From: Terrimesophilobacter mesophilus | GTDB taxonomy: Bacteria; Actinomycetota; Actinomycetes; Actinomycetales; Microbacteriaceae | Direction of reading: 5' to 3' | Length of the DNA: 64,000 nucleotides | NCBI RefSeq assembly: GCF_014200375.1 | Contig: NZ_JACHBP010000001.1 | Span: 2,232,001 to 2,296,000 of the forward strand | Shown: one piece after another, positions 55,458 to 64,000 of the stretch | Layout: every line of letters starts with the position of its first letter | Position numbering within the stretch: the stretch's first letter is position 1 | The notes under the pieces: generated by a model | What the model was told of the DNA's origin: nothing | The model's database searches: none | The model's input: only the letters and a program-made list of their open reading frames with translations | Position numbers and translations under genes: made by a program

Positions 55458-56111
55458 GTGCAGAGTACGCCTCCCCGCAGCAGTACCTACACTGCGAGCG
55501 TTCGCGTCGTGGCCATGCTCATCGTCGGACTGGTCGCGGCCGTTGTCACCGGGCTCTTCGGCTCGTGGAGTTACTCGGTCATCGCCGGCTGGATCGCGGC
55601 AGCCGTGACGTACACGTCCTGGGTGTGGATCAGGGTCGGGAGGATGGGCGCCGAAGAGACCAGGGTTCACGCCACGAGAGAGGACCCGTCGAAGGGATTC
55701 GCGGATGTCCTGCTCGTCATCGCGAGTCTCTGCTCACTCGTGATAGTGGTGTTCGTCCTCATCGCGTCCGCGTCTCTCGGCGGAGCGGGACGCGCGGCGC
55801 TCGCCGGCCTCGCCATCGCCAGCGTTGCGCTCTCCTGGGTGCTCATCCACACCCTGTTCATGCTTCGGTACGCCTTCCTGTACTACGACGGGACCAGGGG
55901 AGGCGTTGACTTCAACCAGAAGGAACCGCCGGACTACGGCGATTTCGCGTATCTCGCGTTCACGATCGGGATGACTTACCAGGTGTCGGATACGTCGCTC
56001 GGCGGCAGGGACTTCCGCGTGACTGCGCTGCGCCACGCCCTCCTGTCCTATCTCTTCGGGGCAGTCATCCTCGCCACCGTCATCAACTTCGTCGCCGGTC
56101 TCGGGGGCTGA
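55458..56111 (+). CDS. DUF1345 membrane protein
   Basis: A 217-residue protein with five hydrophobic segments, matching DUF1345: WVWIRVGRM near residue 56, HTLFMLRYAFLYYDG near 133 and FAYLAFTIGMTYQVSDTSLGGRDFR near 170. The function of the family is unknown; the position of the acidic PPDYGDF motif before a helix resembles small ion-channel-like proteins. GTG 55458 is preferred; ATG 55434 is in frame upstream. It is followed after 5 bases by the FHA gene, but a functional link is unclear. Confidence 0.8.
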   Translation: MQSTPPRSSTYTASVRVVAMLIVGLVAAVVTGLFGSWSYSVIAGWIAAAVTYTSWVWIRVGRMGAEETRVHATREDPSKGFADVLLVIASLCSLVIVVFVLIASASLGGAGRAALAGLAIASVALSWVLIHTLFMLRYAFLYYDGTRGGVDFNQKEPPDYGDFAYLAFTIGMTYQVSDTSLGGRDFRVTALRHALLSYLFGAVILATVINFVAGLGG

Positions 56112-56116
56112 GCGAC

Positions 56117-56677
56117 GTGGCGAGCGCTGGGCCAGAGGACTACGACGGCGAGAAGACGATCCTGGGAGCACCGCAGCCACCGCCCCTCATCGAACCGGGG
56201 ACGGCGGAGGCCGACACCATTATCGTGACGAGGGCGGCACGGGACCCACGTGCCGATGCGGCTCCGCGGTCGCCGGCAGAGGCTGTGCCCCCGGTCGAGG
56301 TCGGCCCGGAGCGATTCGCACTGAGCATCGGAAGCCACGCGCCGATCCCGCTCGACGTGCCGGCGTATATCGGGCGTAGACCGAGCACACCGCGCATCAC
56401 GGGCACGAGGATGCCCAGGCTCGTCATGGTCCCCTCGCCGTCCCGCGAAGTCTCCAGCACGCACGTCGAACTCCATCAGGAAGGAAGCGCTGTCGTCGTC
56501 ACGGACCTCGGATCCACGAATGGGACGACGGTGACGAATCCGGGATTCGCGCCGCTCGGACTGCGGCAGGGCGAGTCGGTCGTTGTGGCTGCCGGCTCGG
56601 TGGTGGATATTGGGGATGGAATCCGGATCGTCATCGTGACCGATCCGACGTCGCTCCCAGGGGAAGGCGAAGCGTGA
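56117..56677 (+). CDS. FHA-domain protein
   Basis: A 186-residue protein with a flexible N-terminus (residues 1-75) and a C-terminal FHA domain that binds phosphothreonine: YIGRRPSTPRI near 85, PSREVSSTHVELHQEG near 108 with the Ser-His pair, and VTDLGSTNGTTVTN near 131. The N-terminal part contains two Thr-Ile/Leu motifs (EKTILG near 13 and ADTIIV near 35) that could be kinase targets, as in GarA/OdhI-type switches. It is coupled by GTGA overlap to the PP2C gene and lies two genes before a Ser/Thr kinase. Confidence 0.9.
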   Translation: MASAGPEDYDGEKTILGAPQPPPLIEPGTAEADTIIVTRAARDPRADAAPRSPAEAVPPVEVGPERFALSIGSHAPIPLDVPAYIGRRPSTPRITGTRMPRLVMVPSPSREVSSTHVELHQEGSAVVVTDLGSTNGTTVTNPGFAPLGLRQGESVVVAAGSVVDIGDGIRIVIVTDPTSLPGEGEA

Positions 56678-57525
56678 CAGTTCTCGGTCACAGCACCGAC
56701 CGCAGTGAGATACCGGTACCGGGAGCGAAGGGCTCCGCGGTGTCGCTGTCCTGGGGGGTCGCCACCGACACCGGTCACAAACGAGCGCACAACGAAGACA
56801 GTCTCGTGGCGGCGGGGACGATATTCGCCGTCGCCGACGGGATGGGCGGGCATGCGGCAGGGGATGTCGCGAGCGACGCCGTCGTCACTCGGCTCGCCGA
56901 GCTCGCCAACTCCGGCGTCGTCGACCCCGAGGCCATCGTCTCCGCGCTGCGTTCGGCGACGGTCGACATCTCCCACGCGATCGACGAGAGGGAACTCGGA
57001 GTCGGGACGACGGTGACCGGCGCGGCCATGACGAATCACGGCGGACATCCTTATTGGGTCGTCTTCAATGTGGGGGATTCGCGCCTCTACCTGTTCGAGC
57101 ACAAGGTCCTCACCCAGATCACCGTCGACCATTCCGTCGTGCAGGAGCTCGTCACGGCGGGACTCATCACCTCCGCGGATGCCGAGAACCATCCGGACAG
57201 CAACGTCGTGACGAGGGCGGTCGGATTCAACGCCGAGCCGGTCCCAGACTTCTGGCTCGTTCCGGTCACGGCGGGCTCGCGCCTTCTCGTGTGTTCGGAC
57301 GGGCTCACGCGGGAAGTGAGCGAGCTCCGGCTGCGCCTTCACCTGGCCGCGAGACTCAGTGCACGTGAGACAGCTCTCGCCCTCGTGGACGCCGCCCTCG
57401 CCGAGGGCGGGAGGGACAATGTCACGGCGATCGTCATCGATGTCGTCTCCGCCGAGAGCGGAAACGGCGGTGACATCCTCGACGACGGAGACACGGCCCC
57501 GGTACGCCGGGTCTCCGACACCTGA
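56674..57525 (+). CDS. PP2C-family Ser/Thr protein phosphatase
   Basis: A 283-residue metal-dependent phosphatase. Motifs in order are HNEDSL near 37, VADGMGGHAAGDVASDAV near 53 with the metal-binding Asp, GTTVTGAAM near 111, GDSRLYLF near 133, VCSDGLTREV near 208 and GGRDNVTAIVID near 250. All metal ligands look intact. It lacks the C-terminal transmembrane segment of PstP, so it is cytoplasmic. It overlaps the FHA gene and precedes the Ser/Thr kinase by 157 bases; the three likely form one signalling circuit. Confidence 0.93.
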   Translation: MTVLGHSTDRSEIPVPGAKGSAVSLSWGVATDTGHKRAHNEDSLVAAGTIFAVADGMGGHAAGDVASDAVVTRLAELANSGVVDPEAIVSALRSATVDISHAIDERELGVGTTVTGAAMTNHGGHPYWVVFNVGDSRLYLFEHKVLTQITVDHSVVQELVTAGLITSADAENHPDSNVVTRAVGFNAEPVPDFWLVPVTAGSRLLVCSDGLTREVSELRLRLHLAARLSARETALALVDAALAEGGRDNVTAIVIDVVSAESGNGGDILDDGDTAPVRRVSDT

Positions 57526-57610
57526 GCCGGCGGTGAAGGCCCTAGAAATGGGGCGGGAGAACTTGCTGGGAAGACTGTCATACTTGGCGCGAGTCCAGGA
57601 CCCGTCTGCC

Positions 57611-57616
57611 TACAAT
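57611..57616 (+). promoter_or_regulatory. Possible -10 element (TACAAT) upstream of the Ser/Thr kinase gene
   Basis: TACAAT lies 66 bases before ATG 57683 in the 157-base gap after the phosphatase gene. TTGGCG (57584-57589) is a possible -35, but the 21-base spacer is long. The kinase gene may thus be transcribed separately, with a normal leader and ribosome binding site. Confidence 0.4.
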
Positions 57617-57682
57617 GGACGCGGGCGGAGCGAGCGCTACCCGATGCGTCGTGCCCGCGAGTGAGTGAGCGAGGGGGCACCC

Positions 57683-59110
57683 ATGGCGAGACGCTTGCCG
57701 TCGCAGCCTCCTGTGCTGCCGGGATTCTCCCACGTGCACATTCTCGGTTCCGGCGGCTTCGCCGATGTCTTCCTGTATGAACAGAACATGCCGCGGCGTC
57801 AGGTCGCGGTCAAGGTCATGTTGAGCGAGATCGTCAACGACCAGGTGCGTCAGATGTTCCAGGCCGAGGCCAACCTCATGGCGCAGTTGAGTGCGCATCC
57901 GTCGATCCTGACGGTGTACCAGGCGGGCGTCTCCGCCGACGGGCGACCGTACCTCGTCATGGAGTTGTGCTCGCCGTCGCTCAGCGAGCGGTACCGGCGC
58001 GAGCGGATCCCGGTCCCCGACATCCTCCAGATCGCGGTGCGGATCGGCAGTGCCGTGGAGACGGCGCACCGTGCCGGCGTCCTGCACAGGGACATCAAGC
58101 CGTCGAACATCCTGCTCACCGCGTACGGGCATCCTGTCCTCTCGGATTTCGGGATCGCATCGACGCTCAGCGAGTCCGACCACCGGGAGGCCGTCGGGAT
58201 GTCGATCCCGTGGTCCGCTCCCGAGGTGCTCATGGATGAGACCTCCGGAAGTGTCGCATCGGAGGTCTGGTCGCTTGCTGCGACCGTCTATTCCCTGCTC
58301 GCGGGCAGATCGCCTTTCGAGGTCCCCGGCGAGTCCAACAAGTCCACCGACCTCATCGGTCGGATCAACCGCGCGAAGGTCCAGCCCATCGGGCGATCGG
58401 ATGTCCCGGAGAGTCTTGAACACCTCCTGCGCAAGGCGATGTCCCGCAAACCGGACGGGCGGCCCTCGAGTGCCATGGAGTTCGTGCGGGGACTGCAGGC
58501 GATCGAATCGGAGCTCGGTGTCCCGCAGACGCCCGTCGAGGTGGCCGTCGACGACTGGGCGCTCGCGACGGTGGGAGACCTGGGCGACCGGACGAGGATC
58601 CGCGGAGTCGCCGGGGCGAACCAGCATGCGGCATCCCGACTGCGCAAACGGCGCAGGCTTGCTCAAAACGATTACGCGCCGGTCGGAACGGTCCTGCGGG
58701 AGACCGAACAATCGCAGCCCAGCGCGAACACGAAATCCACCTCGCGCGGGAAGGGCATGCAAGTGCTGGCCTGGTCGCTCGTCGTGAGTGCCGTGCTCGT
58801 CATCGCGCTCGGCGCGGTGGCCACGATCGTGCTCATTCGCAGCAACTCCGATCGCATTCCGAAGGTCACCGACATCCAGTCTCGCCAATCGATCGACTCG
58901 ATCGAGTTCAGTTGGGCCGATCCGGGATTGCTGCCCGGCGACTCGTACCAGATCTCCACCAATCAGGGCACGTCGAGCAGTATCCAGCAGTCGACGACGT
59001 TCTCGGTGGATGCGAACCCCGGCGATCACGTGTGCATCACCGTGACGGTCAACCGCGAGGGGAAGACGGGCGATCCGAGCGGCGAGAAGTGCGTGGAGTT
59101 CGGCGGCTGA
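57683..59110 (+). CDS. Membrane Ser/Thr protein kinase (PknB-like)
   Basis: A 475-residue Hanks-type kinase. The Gly-rich loop is HILGSGGFADVFLYEQ near 16, the ATP-anchoring Lys is in QVAVKVM near 43, the catalytic loop HRDIKPSNILL near 135, DFGIAS near 155 and SAPEVLMDE near 177. After the kinase domain comes a basic linker (RLRKRRRLAQND), one transmembrane helix (residues about 362-385) and a short extracellular beta domain of ~85 residues resembling a single FN3 fold rather than PASTA repeats. ATG 57683 has GAGGGGG just upstream. The next gene, a giant Ig-repeat protein, starts 9 bases after its stop. Confidence 0.92.
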   Translation: MARRLPSQPPVLPGFSHVHILGSGGFADVFLYEQNMPRRQVAVKVMLSEIVNDQVRQMFQAEANLMAQLSAHPSILTVYQAGVSADGRPYLVMELCSPSLSERYRRERIPVPDILQIAVRIGSAVETAHRAGVLHRDIKPSNILLTAYGHPVLSDFGIASTLSESDHREAVGMSIPWSAPEVLMDETSGSVASEVWSLAATVYSLLAGRSPFEVPGESNKSTDLIGRINRAKVQPIGRSDVPESLEHLLRKAMSRKPDGRPSSAMEFVRGLQAIESELGVPQTPVEVAVDDWALATVGDLGDRTRIRGVAGANQHAASRLRKRRRLAQNDYAPVGTVLRETEQSQPSANTKSTSRGKGMQVLAWSLVVSAVLVIALGAVATIVLIRSNSDRIPKVTDIQSRQSIDSIEFSWADPGLLPGDSYQISTNQGTSSSIQQSTTFSVDANPGDHVCITVTVNREGKTGDPSGEKCVEFGG

Positions 59111-59119
59111 TGGGTCATC

Positions 59120-62100
59120 ATGTTTAGACAGTGGCTCGCCGGCCACCGGTCCCTCGCCGTCACACTGACCAGTGCGACGGCAATCGTCGCGCTCGTGGTG
59201 ACGACGGCTGTCATCTCCGGCGGGTATCCGGCGCAGAAGGTCGAACTCAATGACGCGTCGGTGTGGGTGTCGAATGGTGCGAAGCAGTTCGTCGGCAGGG
59301 CCAACACCGAGATCCTGCAGCTGAACACCGTCGTCGCGAGTGAGAGCAGCGAGCTCGAGGTCGTCCAGAACGGGCTCACTGTCCTGATGTTCGACGAGGG
59401 CAGCAGCAAGGTCAACATCATCGACCCGGCCACGTCGACGATTCTGGACACGGTGCCCATGCCCACGAATTCGCCAGGGCTGTTCACCGCGCAGGACAAC
59501 GTCGTCGTGACGGACGGTGACGGCCAGGTCTGGATCATGCCGTCGAGCGAATTCGAGCACTTCGACCCGGAGACACCACCGAACCTGAGCCTCGGCGCCG
59601 AGTCGGTATTCGCGATGAGCGGTGACGGCGACCTCATCGCCTATTCGCGGGAGGCGCAGGTCGTCTATCGAGTCGATGCAGCGGGGACCGGGACCGTCGT
59701 CGAGTCCCATGCCCTCACCTACGGCGACGCTGCGAGCGACCTCTCCGTCACCTGGGTGGGCTCATCCTGGGCAGTTCTGGATGCGACGGCGAGAACGATC
59801 GTCATCAACGACACGGTCGTCGACCTCTCCGGCATCGTCGGGGTCGGCGAGCGCCCGAAGCTGCAGGTCCCCTCGAGTTCCGGCACCGGCATCCTTCTCG
59901 CCACCGCGAGCGGTCTCCTGCTGTTTCCGGACGGCGGAGGTGAGCCGGTCGATCTCGTCTCCGGAACATCCGGGAGCCCGGCTGCACCCCTGCAGGCCGC
60001 CGGATGCACCTTCGCGGCGTGGTCGGGCGGGACGGCGTGGCGGGCATGCGGCTCGGCCGATCCGGTGACGATGACGCTCGCGGCGATGCCCGTCGGCGCG
60101 GTGAGGCTCATGTTCGCCCGCAACGGCGACAGGGTCGTCCTGAACGACCCGCGAGGAGGGGGGTCGTGGGCGGTTCAGGCACGCGGTGAACTCATCGACA
60201 ACTGGGAGGGCCTCGCGCACGTCCAGAAGGAGCAGCAGCAGGTCAAGGAGGACAACCTCGACACACCGCCAGAGTATGAGAAGGTCCAGCAGCCGCCGGT
60301 CGCCGTGGACGACAAGTTCGGCGCGCGCCCCGGCCGAAGCGCGATCCTTCCCGTCCTCTTGAACGATTACGACCCCAATGGTGACGTTCTGGTCATCTCC
60401 CAGGTGAGCACGATCGATGCGTCGGTGGGGCACCTGGATCTCGTCAACAACCGACAGCAGGTCCAGATCACACTCGCCGATGCCGCGCGTGACTCCGTCT
60501 CATTCCGCTACACCGTGACGGATGGCCGTGGCGGTGAGGCGACGGCGACCGTCACCGTCGCGGTTCGCCAGCCGAGTGAGAATTCGCCGCCCGTACAGAT
60601 GCGCAAGAGCAAGACGCTTGTCGCGCAGGGCGGCCGCGTCACGACATCGGTCCTCGGGGACTGGGTCGACCCGGATGGCGACGCCTTCTACCTCGCCTCG
60701 GCATCGACCGCGTCCCCCGATGTCGCGAGCTTCAAGCCCGACGGCACGATCGTCTTCGTCGAGGGCGGGGCTGCGAGCACCTCGAGGTCGGTCGCCCTCG
60801 TCGTGACCGATGGCACCGCTCAGTCCTCCGGCACGCTGTCCATCACGGTCAGTCCACCGGGCAAGGTGCCGATCATCGCCGACCCGTTCGTCGTCCTCGC
60901 CTACGCGGGGCAAGATGTCACCGTACATCCGCTCGCGCACGTCCGCGGCGGAACAGGGCAGATCCGGCTGAGCAGCGTCCCTTCCCGCACCGGAGCCACC
61001 ATCACCGCGAGCCTGGACGCCGGGACCTTCCGGTTCTCCAGCAGCCAGGTGCGGACCTTCAGCCTCGAATACGTCGTCACGGACGGCGACCAGACCACGA
61101 CGGGTGTCCTCCGAGTGGATGTCGCAGCCCCGCCGGATGCGAATACCAAGCCGATCACCGTGCCGAAGACCGTCTTCGTCAAGTCGTTGAGCAGCGAGAC
61201 GGTCGACATCGCGAACTCGGACATCGACCCGGCCGGGGGAGTGCTGCTCGTGACGGGCGTCACCGACATCCCCGCAGGAGCCGGCGTCCAGGCGGAGGTG
61301 CTCGACCAGCGCTCGATCCGGGTGACCCTCACGGCGCCCCAGGAAAGCGGACCGGTGACCTTCGGCTATCGCGTGACGAACGGCCTCGCGGATTCGGACG
61401 GGACCGTCACGGTCATCGAGATCCCGCGACCTGCGAAGCTTCAGCCGCCGATCGCCACCGACGATGCGATCTCGGTCCGCGTCGGCGCTGCCATCAACAT
61501 CCCTGTGCTCGACAACGACGTCCAGCCCGATGGCGAGGTGCTCACGCTCGACCCGCAACTGACGACGGCGCTGAGCGGGGACTCCGGTCTCCTGTTCGCC
61601 TCGGGCAACATCCTGCGCTACCTCGCCCCGGACAAGCCGGGGAACTTCACGGCGAGCTACTCCGTGAGCGGGCCGGACGGCCAGAACGCGCAGGCCGAAG
61701 TCCACATCGCTGTTCGAGAGGTCGTCACCGCGACCAACAGTGCGCCGGTGCCCGCCACGGTCGTAGCGCGGGTGCTGGCCGGCGAGAGGGTGAACGTCCA
61801 GATCCCCTTGACCGGCATCGATCCCGACGGAGACTCCGTCCAGCTGCTCGGCCAGGAGACGAGCCCGGAGAAGGGAGCCGTCACGGCGACGGGCGCAGAC
61901 AGCTTCACCTACGAGGCCGGCGACTATTCCGCCGGTACCGACACCTTCACCTACACCGTCATCGACGCACTGGGCGCGCGGGCGACGGGAACCGTGCGGA
62001 TCGGGATCAGCCCGAAGGTCGGCGGAGCACGCAATCCGGTTGCGGTCGCGGACGAGGTGTCCATCCGGCCGGGGGGCACCGTGACGATCCAGGTCCTCGC

Positions 62101-64000
62101 GAACGACTCCGACCCCGACGGCAGTCCGCTCACCGTGACGGAGGTCCATCCGGTCAGCGACCTCGACGTCGTGGCCTCCACCGACGGGAACGTCGTCACC
62201 GTGACCCCGCCGGTCGAGCCGGGGCAGTACGGACTCATCTACTCGATCCAGAACGCATTCGGCGGTACGAGCCAGAACTTCGTCACGGTGACGGTCTCCC
62301 CGGACGCACCGCGTGCGCTCCCGGTCGCCAATGACACGGTCTTGACGCTCACCGACATCCTCGGTCGTGATTCGATCGATGTGAACGTCCTCGCGAACGT
62401 CTTCTTCGCGGATGGGCCGGTGAGCAGGCTCGGCGTCTCGCTGCTGCCCGGTTACGACCGGAACGCTACCGTGACGAGCTCGAAGCGCGTCACGGTCACC
62501 GTCGGTCAGAAGCGCCAGATCATCCCGTTCTCGGTGTCCAATCCGGATGACCCCTCGATCGTCGCCTACGCATTCGTGTGGGTGCCCGGCTATGACGATG
62601 CACTCCCGCAGATCAACCGCAAGGCCAGGCCGCTCACGGTCGTGAGCGAGTCGACGCTCACCATCCCGCTCAACGACTACGTGATCGCGATCGGCGGAAA
62701 GCCGGTACGGATCACCGATTCGACGACGGTGCGGGCCACCCATGCGGACGGCGCGAGCCTCGTCGTGGACGACCAGACGCTGCGGTTCAGGTCCGCTGAG
62801 AAGTACTTCGGGCCCGCATCCATCTCCTTCGAGGTGACGGACGGCACATCGGCGAGCGATCCGAATGGCCGAACCGCGACTCTCGTGCTTCCGATCAACG
62901 TCACGCCGCGGGAGAACCAGCCACCGGTGTTCAATGGCGCCGTGATCGACTTCGAGCCCGGCCAGGAGAAGACGATCGACCTGCTTCGTCTGACCAACTA
63001 CCCGTACCCGGACGACCTGAATGAACTCGCATACACGGCGCTGGCTCCGCTCCCCGTCGGTTTCAATTACACGCTCACCGGTCAGACGCTCACGATCAGT
63101 GCCAAGGCGAACGCGAAGAAGGGCACGACGACCGCCCTCGTCCTCGGGGTGCGCGACGACCTCGTCGACGGGAAGGCGGGAAGCATCCAGTTGAATGTCG
63201 TCGCGTCGAGCCGACCTCTGGCGAGGCCTGCGTCGGACAGTGCCGTCACCCCGCGAGGGCAGACGACGACGATCGACGTGCTCGCGAACGACGAGGCCAC
63301 GAACCCGTTCCCGGGGGAACCGCTCTCGGTCGTCGGAATCCGCGGAATCGACGGGGACTCCCTGCCGCCCGGTGTGACCATCACGCCGAGCGCGAACCTT
63401 CGGACGCTGACCGTCACGGTCACGAAGGAGGCGCCCGCCCAGGATGTGAACGTGCAGTACCAGGTCGCCGACGCCACGAATGACGTCGACCGGTACGTGT
63501 GGGGAAACGTGCGGCTGCAGATTCAGGATGTACCGGACCCGGTCACCGGCGCGCGCGTCACGGCATTCGGCAATGAGAACGTCACGGTGGCCTGGAGTCC
63601 CGGCTCGTTCAACAACTCGCCGATCACCGGATACGAGGTCACCGCGACACGCGTCGACTCGGGAGCGCTGGTCGGCGTGACCCCGTGTCCGGCGACGAAC
63701 GGATGCGTCATCAGGACGCCGGGGAACGGCCCGAACAACGCATTGAGGATCTCCGTCGTCGCGATCAATTCGATCGGCCCATCGGATCCGGCAGTCATTT
63801 CCGGCCCGGTGTGGTCGGACGTCCTCCCTGCTGCACCGTCCGGCGTGAGTGCCGCCCCGACGAATACCGCAGCGGCTGGGGGCTCTCTGGAGATCGAGTG
63901 GTCGGGGGTGCCCGACCCGCCGTCCGGCTCGCCTGTCGTCGGCTACACGGTGCGCATCACGGGCCCGAACGTCGACATCTCCCGACTCGTACCGGCCGGA
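59120..64000 (+). CDS. Giant membrane-anchored Ig-like/FN3-repeat surface protein, partial
   Basis: The first 1627 codons are present and the gene continues past the window. Residues about 11-33 form one membrane helix (SLAVTLTSATAIVALVVTTAVI), placing the rest outside. Residues about 50-385 look like a beta-propeller (repeated GxTVLMFDEGSSKVNIID-type blades). From about 391 to 1470 there are roughly eleven tandem Ig-like (Big_9/cadherin-like) repeats with the recurring pattern PVLLNDYDPNGD ... FRYTVTDGRGG. Two FN3-like domains follow (from about 1470 and 1570). The gene starts 9 bases after the kinase gene, so the two are probably co-transcribed. It may be a cell-wall adhesin or part of the kinase-linked export or transglutaminase clusters known in actinobacteria. 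Confidence 0.88.
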   Translation, partial: MFRQWLAGHRSLAVTLTSATAIVALVVTTAVISGGYPAQKVELNDASVWVSNGAKQFVGRANTEILQLNTVVASESSELEVVQNGLTVLMFDEGSSKVNIIDPATSTILDTVPMPTNSPGLFTAQDNVVVTDGDGQVWIMPSSEFEHFDPETPPNLSLGAESVFAMSGDGDLIAYSREAQVVYRVDAAGTGTVVESHALTYGDAASDLSVTWVGSSWAVLDATARTIVINDTVVDLSGIVGVGERPKLQVPSSSGTGILLATASGLLLFPDGGGEPVDLVSGTSGSPAAPLQAAGCTFAAWSGGTAWRACGSADPVTMTLAAMPVGAVRLMFARNGDRVVLNDPRGGGSWAVQARGELIDNWEGLAHVQKEQQQVKEDNLDTPPEYEKVQQPPVAVDDKFGARPGRSAILPVLLNDYDPNGDVLVISQVSTIDASVGHLDLVNNRQQVQITLADAARDSVSFRYTVTDGRGGEATATVTVAVRQPSENSPPVQMRKSKTLVAQGGRVTTSVLGDWVDPDGDAFYLASASTASPDVASFKPDGTIVFVEGGAASTSRSVALVVTDGTAQSSGTLSITVSPPGKVPIIADPFVVLAYAGQDVTVHPLAHVRGGTGQIRLSSVPSRTGATITASLDAGTFRFSSSQVRTFSLEYVVTDGDQTTTGVLRVDVAAPPDANTKPITVPKTVFVKSLSSETVDIANSDIDPAGGVLLVTGVTDIPAGAGVQAEVLDQRSIRVTLTAPQESGPVTFGYRVTNGLADSDGTVTVIEIPRPAKLQPPIATDDAISVRVGAAINIPVLDNDVQPDGEVLTLDPQLTTALSGDSGLLFASGNILRYLAPDKPGNFTASYSVSGPDGQNAQAEVHIAVREVVTATNSAPVPATVVARVLAGERVNVQIPLTGIDPDGDSVQLLGQETSPEKGAVTATGADSFTYEAGDYSAGTDTFTYTVIDALGARATGTVRIGISPKVGGARNPVAVADEVSIRPGGTVTIQVLANDSDPDGSPLTVTEVHPVSDLDVVASTDGNVVTVTPPVEPGQYGLIYSIQNAFGGTSQNFVTVTVSPDAPRALPVANDTVLTLTDILGRDSIDVNVLANVFFADGPVSRLGVSLLPGYDRNATVTSSKRVTVTVGQKRQIIPFSVSNPDDPSIVAYAFVWVPGYDDALPQINRKARPLTVVSESTLTIPLNDYVIAIGGKPVRITDSTTVRATHADGASLVVDDQTLRFRSAEKYFGPASISFEVTDGTSASDPNGRTATLVLPINVTPRENQPPVFNGAVIDFEPGQEKTIDLLRLTNYPYPDDLNELAYTALAPLPVGFNYTLTGQTLTISAKANAKKGTTTALVLGVRDDLVDGKAGSIQLNVVASSRPLARPASDSAVTPRGQTTTIDVLANDEATNPFPGEPLSVVGIRGIDGDSLPPGVTITPSANLRTLTVTVTKEAPAQDVNVQYQVADATNDVDRYVWGNVRLQIQDVPDPVTGARVTAFGNENVTVAWSPGSFNNSPITGYEVTATRVDSGALVGVTPCPATNGCVIRTPGNGPNNALRISVVAINSIGPSDPAVISGPVWSDVLPAAPSGVSAAPTNTAAAGGSLEIEWSGVPDPPSGSPVVGYTVRITGPNVDISRLVPAG

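Overview
This 64-kb window comes from the chromosome of a high-GC Gram-positive bacterium. The gene order and protein families point to Actinomycetota, most likely Microbacteriaceae. The markers are the block lysA-hom-thrC-thrB-rho-prfA-prmC-tsaC-wecA-atp, a long Rho with an Arg/Asn/Gln-rich insert, a short AtpC, a guaB1 tail next to two CBS-domain membrane proteins, and a kinase/phosphatase/FHA cluster with a giant Ig-repeat protein. I see no insertion sequence, phage gene, CRISPR array, tRNA or rRNA. Genes are tightly packed and no gene-free stretch exceeds about 171 bases.

Layout. 1-3360: end of guaB1, two CorC/HlyC-type membrane proteins and nnrD. 3387-4733: a polytopic GT87-like protein. 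4730-9591 (minus): a signalling cluster with two similar NarL-type regulators flanking a lipoprotein, a histidine kinase and a kinase-like membrane protein without catalytic motifs. 9647-13418 (minus): metX, metY and an acyltransferase. 13490-17681: an SDR dehydrogenase, an M20 amidohydrolase with an MFS exporter, and ung. 17699-21496: an ABC transporter pair and glgX. 21567-23874: a cysteine desulfurase and mnmA. 24014-28864: lysA and the threonine genes. 29036-36493: rho, prfA, prmC, tsaC, wecA and an AtpI-like gene, with a DUF1801 gene and an opposing HAD gene in between. 36583-43479: atpBEFHAGDC. 43479-46801: yaaA, ogt, an aldo/keto reductase and a quinone-oxidoreductase-like gene. 46926-52038: a small HTH protein with a Clp N-domain protein, then a TetR regulator and a heterodimeric ABC exporter. 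52049-55331 (minus): an Lrp regulator, a class III aminotransferase and an FAD amine oxidase. 55458-64000: a DUF1345 protein, FHA protein, PP2C phosphatase, Ser/Thr kinase, and a membrane-anchored Ig/FN3-repeat protein that runs off the end.

Two things stand out. First, many genes lack a Shine-Dalgarno sequence and instead have a TAnnnT-type -10 hexamer 5-8 bases before the start codon, which fits leaderless transcription. At three of these (the HTH gene, the TetR gene and the Lrp gene) a -35-like element and an inverted repeat overlap the promoter, which suggests autoregulation. Second, several regulatory and surface modules look worth testing: the HTH/Clp-N pair with twin operators, the two-component cluster with a degenerate kinase, a Lys/Ala/Pro-rich extension on AtpD, and the kinase/phosphatase/FHA set beside the giant repeat protein. 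All family calls rest on motifs read by eye; no database search was run.
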